Shown here piece after piece: positions 1 to 5,933 of a DNA stretch of 8,393 nucleotides. Made by a program: the position numbers and the translations under genes. How positions within the stretch are numbered: the first letter of the stretch is position 1; every line of letters starts with the position of its first letter. The notes under the pieces are model-generated. The model made no database searches. It was given only the letters and a program-made list of their open reading frames with translations, and had not been told where the DNA came from. Source of the stretch: an uncultured Bacteroidales bacterium (lineage in GTDB: Bacteria > Bacteroidota > Bacteroidia > Bacteroidales > P3); assembly GCA_947176875.1 (NCBI GenBank), contig CAMWSI010000027.1, positions 1 to 8,393 on the forward strand, given 5' to 3'.

Positions 1-257
1 CCCAAGTTCCCCTCGTTGATGAGGTCGGGCAGGCTCAAACCTTGATTCTGATATTGTTTCGCTACGGAAACGACGAAGCGCAGATTGGCTTGGGTCAGTT
101 TCTCCAAAGCTTTGCGATCGCCCATTTTGATTTTCTGAGCCAGAATGACCTCTTCGTCGGCCGAAACCAAGTCCATTTTACCGATGTCCTGTAAATATTT
201 GTCTAAGGACGCGGTTTCGCGGTTGGTAATCGACTTGGTGATTTTTAGCTGTCGCAT
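1..257 (-). CDS. rpoD: RNA polymerase primary sigma factor RpoD (N-terminal part, cut by window edge)
   Basis: The reverse strand reads from an ATG at 257-255 for 85 codons without a stop and runs off the window. The protein begins [18 protein letters not shown] and continues into sigma region 1.2 ([19 protein letters not shown], about residues 18-36) and the start of region 2.1 ([20 protein letters not shown] at 58-77, then PDLINEGNL). These blocks are the signature of the housekeeping sigma factor of Bacteroidota, a short form of about 285-290 residues without the long acidic region 1.1 of the E. coli protein. It directs core RNA polymerase to TTTG / TAnnTTTG promoters, several of which occur in this window. 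Only region 1.2 and the beginning of region 2 are visible; the -10 and -35 recognition helices lie outside. Identification is firm. Confidence 0.96.
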   Translation of the reverse strand, partial: MRQLKITKSITNRETASLDKYLQDIGKMDLVSADEEVILAQKIKMGDRKALEKLTQANLRFVVSVAKQYQNQGLSLPDLINEGNL

Positions 258-356
258 ACGTTATATAAAATTGATTGTTTATACAATATTTTGGCCGCAG
301 GCCACGCTTGCAAACGGCATTTGGCTTGGCCTCCTGCAGGGGCATATAAAGCCCGC

Positions 357-371
357 TGGGGCATTTCCCCA
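357..371 (-). other. Small stem-loop in the rpoD leader
   Basis: A perfect 5-bp stem (TGGGG / CCCCA) with a 5-nt loop lies just downstream of the candidate rpoD -7 box. If transcription starts near 372, the message would begin with this hairpin, which could protect the 5' end. It is short and could be chance. Confidence 0.3.
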
Positions 372-378
372 AAACTTG

Positions 379-386
379 CAAAAATA
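379..386 (-). promoter_or_regulatory. Candidate -7 box for rpoD
   Basis: The minus strand reads TATTTTTG, matching the Bacteroidota -7 consensus TAnnTTTG. It would start transcription near 372 and give a leader of about 115 nt before the rpoD ATG at 257. No TTTG is found 19-21 nt upstream, so the -33 half is missing or weak and the call is tentative. Confidence 0.3.
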
Positions 387-487
387 AGCATAAAAATTCA
401 TTTATTGGTATTAGAAAACGATAATTATATACGGGGCTGATATACAGAATGGAATGAAAAGAAAATTTATGGTTCGGGAAAAGAGGT
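387..487. other. AT-rich spacer without recognised feature
   Basis: This AT-rich stretch lies between the rpoD promoter region and the first repeat. I see no convincing ORF, hairpin, terminator or promoter in it on either strand. Together with the rpoD leader and the repeats it makes up the roughly 590 bases (258-848) without a gene. Confidence 0.5.
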
Positions 488-596
488 TATGTATCTTTAC
501 GCACGCTGCTGTTGCGGCTCGTGAAGACAGGACGCGGCTATAATGCCGCTTATTTCCTCGCATCTTATCCATTTGTCATTGCGCTTGCCTTTCACT
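488..596 (+). repeat. Degenerate, internally deleted copy of the structured repeat
   Basis: The 67 bases at 530-596 match 751-817 and 1729-1795 with one mismatch, so the tail of the repeat occurs three times in the window. Upstream of 530 the sequence has a diverged match to the repeat head (CTTTACG ... CGTGAAGACAGG, compare GCGTGAAGATAGG) joined directly to ACGCGGC. This looks like a copy that lost about 145 bp between two GG positions. It keeps the -33 TTTG at 572-575, but the -7 position reads TTCTCTAC rather than TATCTTTG, so its promoter is probably dead. Its last 17 bases double as the first bases of the next copy, so the two stand in tandem. The left edge is approximate. Confidence 0.7.
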
Positions 597-827
597 TCTC
601 TACGCTATGCGTGAAGATAGGAGGCGGCTTGGCAATGGCAGTTTGTTATCATGCTCGGAAATAAACATCGCTTCACGGTGTTCGCGATGTGTTTCCTCTG
701 TCAGCCGAAGCATTTGCAAGACAAGTCTTGCCATGCTTGCGGCTTCCGTCGGACGCGGCTATAATGCCGCTTATTTCCTCGCATCTTATCTATTTGTCAT
801 TGCGCTTGCCTTTCACTATCTTTGTCG
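580..827 (+). repeat. Structured promoter-bearing repeat, copy 2 (upstream of the toxin-antitoxin pair)
   Basis: This 248-bp copy aligns with 1557-1805 with three substitutions and one single-base gap; its last 150 bases (678-827) are identical to the other copy. It begins and ends with the same motif (GCGCTTGCCTTTCACT at 581-596 and again at 802-817), so the basic unit is about 221 bp and can be stacked in tandem. It contains four successive inverted repeats at about 594-620, 657-696, 703-744 and 755-770. The best is 703-744, where AGCCGAAGCAT..CAAGAC faces GTCTTG..ATGCTTGCGGCT across a 2-nt loop; the last is GCGGC-TATAAT-GCCGC. The right end is an outward-facing promoter, listed separately. 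A 76-codon reading frame inside it is judged spurious. Confidence 0.9.
793..824 (+). promoter_or_regulatory. Bacteroidota promoter at the end of repeat copy 2, driving the toxin-antitoxin pair
   Basis: TTTG (793-796), a 20-nt spacer and TATCTTTG (817-824) match the Bacteroidota sigma consensus TTTG-N19-21-TAnnTTTG exactly. Transcription would start around 829-833, giving a leader of roughly 15-20 nt before the ATG at 849. The whole promoter lies in the repeated sequence, three bases from its right edge. A TTG at 822 in frame with the downstream gene falls inside the -7 box, which argues against it as the start codon. Confidence 0.8.
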
Positions 828-848
828 GTGGAATTAGCGGAAAAAGCT

Positions 849-1139
849 ATGTTGACCTCTGAGATTTTAAGCGAACTTAAGCTTTATAAAACCGGTAAGG
901 CCGATACGTATGGTATCGAAATGTTGGGGCTGTTCGGCAGTGCCGCTCGGGGCGAACAGCAGGCCGGCAGCGATATTGATGTTTGCGTCAAACTCAATCC
1001 GCCTTCCTTTTTCAATCGGATGGCCATTCAGGAAGAGTTGGAACATCTTTTTCAATGTAAGGTGGATGTGATATCCTTGGGTGCCGTTATGCGTCCCCTT
1101 TTCAAAAAAAATTTAGAAAAAGATGCCATTTACGTATAA
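849..1139 (+). CDS. mntA: MntA-like minimal nucleotidyltransferase antitoxin
   Basis: This 96-residue protein is a minimal nucleotidyltransferase of the DNA polymerase beta superfamily. The catalytic signature GS-x10-DxD is complete: GSAARGEQQAGSDID at residues 30-44, with metal-binding Asp42 and Asp44 and a third carboxylate at Asp73 in KVDVISL. In type VII systems this protein transfers AMP from ATP to a tyrosine of the partner HEPN RNase and so silences it. The next gene overlaps its end by 17 nt and encodes that partner. I chose the ATG at 849 because an in-frame TTG at 822 lies within the promoter -7 box, upstream of the expected transcription start. Length and the C-terminal LEKDAIYV are normal for the family. 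It appears intact although its partner is broken. Confidence 0.88.
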   Translation: MLTSEILSELKLYKTGKADTYGIEMLGLFGSAARGEQQAGSDIDVCVKLNPPSFFNRMAIQEELEHLFQCKVDVISLGAVMRPLFKKNLEKDAIYV

Positions 1140-1534
1140 GGAGCGCATTTTGGATATGCTTGATTATGTAACATCAAGCCTTATTCATAGAAGAGACCAC
1201 GGCAGAGGTAAAATCCGCGGAAGATTTCTTACTGAGTCCAAGTGGGGTCGTTTTGTACAACTCTACCTGTATGTGTTTGCAAACCATAGGAGAGACGCTG
1301 AAAAAAGTCGATACGCTTACTAAACAGGATTTTTTGGAGACATTTTATCCGCAAATTCCATGGCGGGGGATCTTCGGCCTGCGCAATGTCATAGCGCATG
1401 AGTATGAGAATACCGAGCCGGAAGAAATATATGACATTATCAGAACGGAATTACCGGCATTATATCATCATATTCTAAAAATCATCCAGGATATCACCAA
1501 TGGGGTACATGATGATTTTTTTAGGTCGCGATAG
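1123..1534 (+). pseudogene. hepT: HepT-like HEPN (DUF86) RNase toxin, frameshifted
   Basis: The ATG at 1123 overlaps mntA and the first 21 codons (MPFTYKERILDMLDYVTSSL, then I) read as a DUF86/HEPN start. From about 1186 the family-like sequence continues in another frame: IEETTAEVKSAEDFLLSPSG from 1187, then VVLYNSTCMCLQTIGETLKK, and on to the stop at 1532-1534. Joining the frames gives a protein of about 136 residues, the usual family length. The second part holds the complete RNase and AMPylation motif Rx4HxY (RNVIAHEY, 1382-1405). The shift corresponds to one extra base or two missing bases near 1181-1189; no slippery heptamer is visible there. As written, translation from 1123 stops at 1323 before the active site, so the toxin is probably inactive. 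A sequencing or assembly error is the main alternative. HepT normally cleaves RNA, in some members tRNA. Confidence 0.85.
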
Positions 1535-1556
1535 CGAACGATGACCTGCTTGTTTC

Positions 1557-1805
1557 TGCGCTTGCCTTTCACTATCTCTACGCTGTGCGTGAAGATAGGA
1601 GGCGGCTCGGCAATGGCAGTTTGTTATCATGCTCGGAAATAAACATCGCTTCACTGTGTTCGCGATGTGTTTCCTCTGTCAGCCGAAGCATTTGCAAGAC
1701 AAGTCTTGCCATGCTTGCGGCTTCCGTCGGACGCGGCTATAATGCCGCTTATTTCCTCGCATCTTATCTATTTGTCATTGCGCTTGCCTTTCACTATCTT
1801 TGTCG
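1557..1805 (+). repeat. Structured promoter-bearing repeat, copy 3 (upstream of panD)
   Basis: This is a 249-bp direct repeat of 580-827, at an offset of 977-978 bases. The motif TGCGCTTGCCTTTCACTATCT opens it (1557-1577) and returns near its end (1778-1798). Inverted repeats are seen at 1572-1598 (CTATCTCTACGC facing GCGTGAAGATAG), 1635-1674 (ACATCGC / GCGATGT with an outer GGAAA / TTTCC), 1681-1722 (the strongest) and 1733-1748. It begins 23 nt after the stop of the broken toxin gene and ends with a promoter reading toward panD. No target-site duplication or transposase is visible, so it does not look like an insertion sequence; a non-autonomous palindromic element or a structured regulatory RNA leader are possible. 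Confidence 0.9.
1771..1802 (+). promoter_or_regulatory. Bacteroidota promoter at the end of repeat copy 3, driving panD-pcrA
   Basis: TTTG (1771-1774), a 20-nt spacer and TATCTTTG (1795-1802) give a perfect match to the Bacteroidota promoter consensus. Transcription would start around 1808-1811, leaving a leader of about 65 nt before the panD GTG at 1875. That leader has a weak hairpin (GTTTG at 1843-1847 facing CAAAC at 1859-1863) and a five-codon mini-ORF from the ATG at 1853. No other promoter for panD is apparent. Confidence 0.78.
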
Positions 1806-1874
1806 CCCTTTTGGGAGCGGGCTTTCAGCGGGTGCTTTCAAAGTTTGTTTTTATGAACCAAACAGTCTGAAAAA

Positions 1875-2219
1875 GTGACGATAGAAGTTTTAAAATCGAA
1901 GATTCATCGGGTGGCCGTGACGCAGGCCGATTTGAATTACATCGGCAGTATCACGATAGACGAGGCCTTGATGGAAGCGGCCGGCCGGTTGGAAAACGAG
2001 CGCGTGTATATTTACGACATCAACAACGGGGAACGTTTTGACACCTATGTCATTAGAGGCGAAAGAAACAGCGGTGTCATAGGGTTGAACGGCGCGGCCG
2101 CCCGCAAGGTGGCCGTGGGCGACCTCGTCATCATCGTGGCCTTTGCACAGATGACGCCCGAAGAGGCGGCGCGGTTCGCGCCGCGCATCGTTTTTCCGAA
2201 AAACAACCGGTTGGCTTAG
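1875..2219 (+). CDS. panD: Aspartate 1-decarboxylase (pyruvoyl-dependent)
   Basis: PanD converts L-aspartate to beta-alanine, which PanC joins to pantoate in pantothenate and coenzyme A synthesis; it is cytosolic. The 114-residue protein has the family length. The proenzyme cleavage site is Gly24-Ser25 ([10 protein letters not shown]), where Ser25 becomes the pyruvoyl group. Lys9, Arg54, Thr57 and Tyr58 are in their expected places, and the central [12 protein letters not shown] block is present. Start: the GTG at 1875 gives residue numbers matching the family exactly (cleavage after residue 24) and the standard N-terminus [10 protein letters not shown]. It is followed after 2 nt by the helicase gene, so the two are almost certainly co-transcribed. 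The promoter appears to come from the repeat directly upstream. No panB or panC is in the window. Confidence 0.95.
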   Translation: MTIEVLKSKIHRVAVTQADLNYIGSITIDEALMEAAGRLENERVYIYDINNGERFDTYVIRGERNSGVIGLNGAAARKVAVGDLVIIVAFAQMTPEEAARFAPRIVFPKNNRLA

Positions 2220-2221
2220 GC

Positions 2222-4786
2222 ATGGCATTGTTGGACAAACTGAACGACCGTCAGCGGCAGGCGGCCGAATGTACCGAAGGCCCGGTTATGATCATCGCGG
2301 GGGCGGGCAGCGGCAAGACGCGTACGCTCATGTACCGCATTGCCCATCTGTTGGAAATCGGCAACGACCCGTTCCGCGTCATGGCCTTGACGTTCACGAA
2401 CAAGGCCGCCGCGGAGATGAAAGACCGCATCGCCGAACTCATAGGCCCGTCCGCCCGAAGCCTCTGGATGGGCACGTTCCACTCCATTTTCTGCCGAATC
2501 CTGCGGGCCCATGCCGAAAAGATCGGTTACGAAAAGACGTTTACGATCTACGATACCGAAGACAGCCGCAATCTTCTCAAAAACATCGTCAAGGAAAAGA
2601 ACCTCGACCCCAAGCTCTATAATCCGAAAATGGTGGGGGCGCGTATTTCCATGGCCAAAAGCGCGTTGGTGGGGCCGGCCGACTACGCCCGCAACGCCGC
2701 CTTGCAGGAGGAAGACCGCATGATGCAGCGGCCGCTCATAGCGGAACTCTACACGGAGTATCAGAACCGGCTGTTCCATGCCGGCGCGATGGATTTCGAC
2801 GATCTGCTGTTCCAGACCAACATCCTGTTGCGCGACCATCCCGACGTGCTGGCCAAATACCAGGAACATTTCCGCTATATCATGGTGGACGAGTATCAGG
2901 ACACCAATTTCGCCCAATATCTCATCGTCAAGAAACTGGCGGCTCAGCACCGCAATATTTGCGTGGTGGGCGACGACTCCCAGAGCATCTATTCGTTCCG
3001 GGGCGCGAACATTCAGAACATCTTGAGTTTCAAGGCCGATTATCCGGAGGCCAGGACGATAGCGTTGGAGCAGAACTACCGTTCCACAGGCGTCATCGTC
3101 AAGTTGTCGAACGTGCTCATAGAAAATAACAAAGGCCGTATTCCGAAGACGATTTGGACGCAGAACGACGAAGGCTGTCCCGTCAAGTTGCTGGCCGCGC
3201 CCACCGACGAGGAGGAAGGGCGCATGGTGGCGCAGCAGATTTTCGAGACCGAAATGAACGAGCGCGTCCATCACAAGGATTTCGCGATTCTCTACCGTAC
3301 CAACAACCAGAGCAAGGCGATGGAAGACGCCCTGCGCCGGCTCAATATCCCGTACCGGATTTACGGTGGCAAGAGTTTCTATCAGCGCAAGGAAATCAAA
3401 GACATGGTGGCCTATTTCCGTTGGGTGGCCAACCCGCGCGACGAAGCCTGCCTGTTGCGTTGCATCAACCTGCCCGCGCGCGGCATAGGCGACACGACGA
3501 TAGACCGGCTGCGGATATTGGCGTCGGCCAAGGGCTGTGCGCTGTTCGACGCCATAGAACTTTTGCGTGACCCGGCCGTGGGTGCCGAGGCCAATTTGGG
3601 TGGGGCGGCCGCGGGGCGGCTGTTGCGCGTGCGCGACATGATTCTGAGCCTGAACATCCGTCTCTCCGATACCGACGCCTATACGCTGGCGGCCGACATC
3701 TGGAAGCATTGCGGCATAGAGCAGGAATACAAATCGGAGAATACGATAGAGAGCGAGGCGCGTTTGCGCAATGTGGAGGAACTGCTCAACGCCGTGCAGG
3801 AGTTCGTGGAGCGCGACCACTTCGAGGTGGACGAGGAGACGGGCGAGATGCTGCCTTACGGGGGCGTCGTGACGTTGGACCGCTTTTTACAGGAAATCGC
3901 GTTGCTGACAGACATGGATGAGGATAAAGACAAGGACGACGGGCAGAAAGGCGACGTTGTGACGCTTATGACGATACACGCGGCCAAGGGTTTGGAATAC
4001 CCCTATGTGTTCGTTGTGGGTTGCGAGGAGGATCTGTTCCCGTCCGAGATGAGTTCTTCGACGCAAGAGGATCTGGAAGAAGAACGCCGTCTGTTCTATG
4101 TGGCCGTGACGCGGAGCGAACGCCGGCTGTTCCTGAGTTTCGCACGCAAGCGGATGCGGTGGGGACAGCGTAACGATACAAAGCCGAGCCGTTTCCTGTC
4201 GGAGATAGAGGGCTCCGGCTGTTTCGAGAATCCGCAGGTGTTGAAGGCGCCGCAGCCCGTGTTCGGCTTCGACGACGAGGAGGAGCGCGGCGCGTGGGGC
4301 GGTTTCGGCGCGTTCGGCAGTAGTCGCGGCGGCCGGAGTTCGCATGAGGGCGGCCGGGGCAACTACGGCGGAACCTCCCGGGGCGGCGGGCGCGGCGATT
4401 ACAGCGGCCGCGGTGGCGTTTCCAACGCTGGGCGCGGCGGCGCAATGACGCCCGACACCTTGCACATCCGTCCGGCTGAGCCACGCAAGTTGAAGAAAAT
4501 CAGTATTGCGCCGGCCGGCGACTCGCAAAGCGTTTCACAGAGTGTTCCGGTCTCAGGCGGCACATCCGCCGCCATGTCTTCCGCAGCGGCCGGTACGTCC
4601 GGCTTCGCGCCCGCCGCGGGCGGCTATGCGGTCGGTCAGCGCGTGGCCCATGCCAAATTCGGGCTCGGCACGCTGTTGGAGATTCAAGGCGCGGGCGGCG
4701 ACCAGCGGCTCATCGTCAAGTTCGACAGCCTCCCGCAACCCAAGACCCTGTTGTCGGCTTTCGCCAAGTTGCAGACGGTGGGGTAA
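2222..4786 (+). CDS. pcrA: UvrD/PcrA-type superfamily 1 DNA helicase with an RGG-rich linker
   Basis: This 854-residue ATP-dependent 3'-5' DNA helicase would act in repair and in clearing obstacles or stalled RNA polymerase from DNA. All SF1A motifs are present: Q motif LNDRQRQAA (7-15), Walker A AGAGSGKT (26-33), motif Ia ALTFTNKAAAEM (about 55-66), motif II DEYQD (223-227), motif III GDDSQSIYSFRG (250-261), motif IV EQNYRST (283-289), motif V TIHAAKGLEY (584-593) and motif VI EEERRLFYVAVTR (619-631). After the helicase core comes a Gly/Arg-rich stretch at 699-741 with several RGG and RG units, then an Ala/Ser-rich spacer. From 801 (GYAVGQRVAHAKFGLGTLL) there is a small Tudor-like C-terminal domain; in PcrA/UvrD this domain contacts RNA polymerase. 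The protein is longer than usual family members because of the linker. The ATG at 2222 lies 2 nt past the panD stop. The name pcrA rather than uvrD is a convention here. Confidence 0.95.
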   Translation: MALLDKLNDRQRQAAECTEGPVMIIAGAGSGKTRTLMYRIAHLLEIGNDPFRVMALTFTNKAAAEMKDRIAELIGPSARSLWMGTFHSIFCRILRAHAEKIGYEKTFTIYDTEDSRNLLKNIVKEKNLDPKLYNPKMVGARISMAKSALVGPADYARNAALQEEDRMMQRPLIAELYTEYQNRLFHAGAMDFDDLLFQTNILLRDHPDVLAKYQEHFRYIMVDEYQDTNFAQYLIVKKLAAQHRNICVVGDDSQSIYSFRGANIQNILSFKADYPEARTIALEQNYRSTGVIVKLSNVLIENNKGRIPKTIWTQNDEGCPVKLLAAPTDEEEGRMVAQQIFETEMNERVHHKDFAILYRTNNQSKAMEDALRRLNIPYRIYGGKSFYQRKEIKDMVAYFRWVANPRDEACLLRCINLPARGIGDTTIDRLRILASAKGCALFDAIELLRDPAVGAEANLGGAAAGRLLRVRDMILSLNIRLSDTDAYTLAADIWKHCGIEQEYKSENTIESEARLRNVEELLNAVQEFVERDHFEVDEETGEMLPYGGVVTLDRFLQEIALLTDMDEDKDKDDGQKGDVVTLMTIHAAKGLEYPYVFVVGCEEDLFPSEMSSSTQEDLEEERRLFYVAVTRSERRLFLSFARKRMRWGQRNDTKPSRFLSEIEGSGCFENPQVLKAPQPVFGFDDEEERGAWGGFGAFGSSRGGRSSHEGGRGNYGGTSRGGGRGDYSGRGGVSNAGRGGAMTPDTLHIRPAEPRKLKKISIAPAGDSQSVSQSVPVSGGTSAAMSSAAAGTSGFAPAAGGYAVGQRVAHAKFGLGTLLEIQGAGGDQRLIVKFDSLPQPKTLLSAFAKLQTVG

Positions 4787-4787
4787 A

Positions 4788-5054
4788 TTACACGGTCAAG
4801 GTGTTGATTGCATCGGCCGGCAAGCCGGTGGTTTCTGCAATTTCCGTTGAGCTCAAACCTTTGGTTTTCAGTCTTCTGGCTATCTCCAACGCTTTGGTCT
4901 GTTCGCCTTCTGCCCGTCCCTCCGCATGTCCTTCCGCAAAGCCCTTTTCTCGTCCCAACCATTCGGCCTCGGCCCGCGAGTTGACAATCGTATCCCGCAG
5001 GCTGACCAAATTGTCGATATGATTGTAATAAGCTTTGCGTTCGCTTTCGGTCAT
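4788..5054 (-). CDS. Possible internal-start C-terminal product of the Rpn gene (candidate intragenic antitoxin)
   Basis: Codon 223 of the nuclease gene is an ATG (5054-5052) preceded by AGGAAG with a 5-nt gap, a good ribosome-binding site. Translation here would give an 88-residue in-frame protein holding only the C-terminal part, beginning MTESERKAYYNHIDNLVSL, without nuclease residues. In E. coli, Rpn genes have been reported to encode a short C-terminal form from an internal start that blocks the full-length nuclease. Whether that applies here is inference: Bacteroidota rely little on Shine-Dalgarno sites, and an internal Met can be chance. Confidence 0.3.
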   Translation of the reverse strand: MTESERKAYYNHIDNLVSLRDTIVNSRAEAEWLGREKGFAEGHAEGRAEGEQTKALEIARRLKTKGLSSTEIAETTGLPADAINTLTV

Positions 5055-5720
5055 GCTGTCTTCCTGGAGTTTTTCGCGTACCTCCTTCAACCCCGGCGCC
5101 GTGGCCGATCCCGGCACTTTACCGGTGTGTAGATAGTACAGCCATTCTTCCAACGGCGTCTTGGCGACTTTATCAAAATCATTGACTTTTAGAATGTAAT
5201 ATTCCGGATAAAGTTGGCTTACGCTATCTGCGTCAAACGTCTGTCGTTGGTACGGCGTCAGTTCCAGGACATCATTGTAGTGTATGCCGCGAAATTCAGT
5301 CTTCCCGTGATAAACGTAATCCTTGCCGTGTCCCAAATCGAAATACACAATATTGACACTGTAAATTTTGCGTATTTTTTCATACGGGTCACCCCGTTCA
5401 ATGTATTGGGTCACTAATTTGGAAGTGCCGAACAACATCCGTTGAAAATAAGCGTATTCGTTATTATTTTGAACTTCAATAAGAATAAGTTCATTTTTGC
5501 TGTTGAGGGCCAGCATATCGACGCGGTTGGATTTGGCATTGGCACTCTCCTGATTGCTTTCGCTTTCCAGCATCTCCTTAATCGTTATCTTCTCGTTGAG
5601 GAGCGTGGTCAGGAACCCCTCCAATACCGTATAGTTGGCTTTGTTGCGCAACAGCCGTTTCATGGCCCAGTCAAACCGGATATATTTGTTTTCATTCTTT
5701 TCCATCATTTTCATAACCAT
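4788..5720 (-). CDS. Rpn-family PD-(D/E)XK nuclease (recombination-promoting nuclease / putative transposase family)
   Basis: This 310-residue protein belongs to the Rpn/YhgA-like PD-(D/E)XK family. Characterised members are DNA endonucleases that promote RecA-independent recombination, and some act in phage defence. The N-terminus KYIRFDWAMKRLLRNKANY (12-30) is family-typical. The nuclease core reads VDML (67-70) followed by ELILIEVQ (77-84), giving Asp68, Glu82 and Gln84; Gln in place of the usual Lys is common in this family. A glycine-rich charged repeat (FAEGHAEGRAEGE, 261-273) precedes a short C-terminal helical pair (LKTKGLSSTEIAETTGL, 284-300). Start: the ATG at 5720 gives the longest frame, but the GGAGG at 5724-5728 is better spaced for the ATG at 5714. 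The stop lies one base from the helicase stop, convergent. A strong promoter is present at 5863-5894. It is a solitary accessory gene with no transposon ends seen. Confidence 0.9.
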   Translation of the reverse strand: MVMKMMEKNENKYIRFDWAMKRLLRNKANYTVLEGFLTTLLNEKITIKEMLESESNQESANAKSNRVDMLALNSKNELILIEVQNNNEYAYFQRMLFGTSKLVTQYIERGDPYEKIRKIYSVNIVYFDLGHGKDYVYHGKTEFRGIHYNDVLELTPYQRQTFDADSVSQLYPEYYILKVNDFDKVAKTPLEEWLYYLHTGKVPGSATAPGLKEVREKLQEDSMTESERKAYYNHIDNLVSLRDTIVNSRAEAEWLGREKGFAEGHAEGRAEGEQTKALEIARRLKTKGLSSTEIAETTGLPADAINTLTV

Positions 5721-5723
5721 GAT

Positions 5724-5728
5724 CCTCC
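5724..5728 (-). promoter_or_regulatory. Shine-Dalgarno site of the Rpn nuclease gene
   Basis: The minus strand reads TTGGAGGATC just before the ATG at 5720. GGAGG is 3 nt from that ATG and 9 nt from the in-frame ATG at 5714, so it bears on the start choice and slightly favours 5714. A strong Shine-Dalgarno is unusual for this phylum and may reflect a transferred gene. Confidence 0.5.
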
Positions 5729-5862
5729 AAATAAATTAAATGTATGACGGCAAACCCCATACGCCGCCCGGTTCTCGGGCACATTTCCCAATGCGTCAAC
5801 CGGATCGGCCGCTTCCCATCCGTTCCGGCGCGTTCGGTAGTTCGTTCCTTCATCCAACAGGG

Positions 5863-5894
5863 CAAAATTACGGCATTTGCCGACACGTGCCAAA
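5863..5894 (-). promoter_or_regulatory. Bacteroidota promoter for the Rpn nuclease gene
   Basis: On the minus strand, TTTG (5894-5891), a 20-nt spacer and TAATTTTG (5870-5863) match the consensus fully. Transcription would start near 5856, giving a leader of about 135 nt with a small hairpin (GCCCG-AGAAC-CGGGC). The long leader leaves room for post-transcriptional control, but nothing specific is recognised. Confidence 0.72.
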
Positions 5895-5933
5895 TGGAAA
5901 TCCTTAAAAATACTAAATTTAACATAACCGTTG

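Noticed and set aside
607..837. 76-codon reading frame inside repeat copy 2, and its 97-codon counterpart at 1585-1878
   Set aside because: Both fall almost wholly within the structured repeat, recur only because the repeat does, run into the promoter and leader, and resemble no protein. The start codon is not even conserved (ATG versus GTG).
822..848. TTG start at 822 extending the MntA-like protein by nine residues
   Set aside because: The TTG is part of the TATCTTTG promoter box and would lie upstream of the transcription start; homology begins after the ATG at 849.
1521..1546. Terminator after the toxin gene
   Set aside because: GGTC ... GACC and TCGC-GATA-GCGA pairings are short and no T run follows, so it is too weak to call.
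488..1805. CRISPR array or insertion sequence
   Set aside because: The repeats are too long and too few for CRISPR, spacers are absent, and there is no transposase, terminal inverted repeat or target duplication around them.
2216..3820. 534-codon open frame on the minus strand opposite the helicase gene
   Set aside because: It is the mirror of a GC-rich coding sequence carrying every helicase motif on the plus strand; its translation has no recognisable domain.
3887..4528. 213- and 172-codon minus-strand frames opposite the RGG-rich part of the helicase
   Set aside because: Their Arg/Ala/Pro-rich translations are by-products of GC-rich low-complexity codons on the plus strand.
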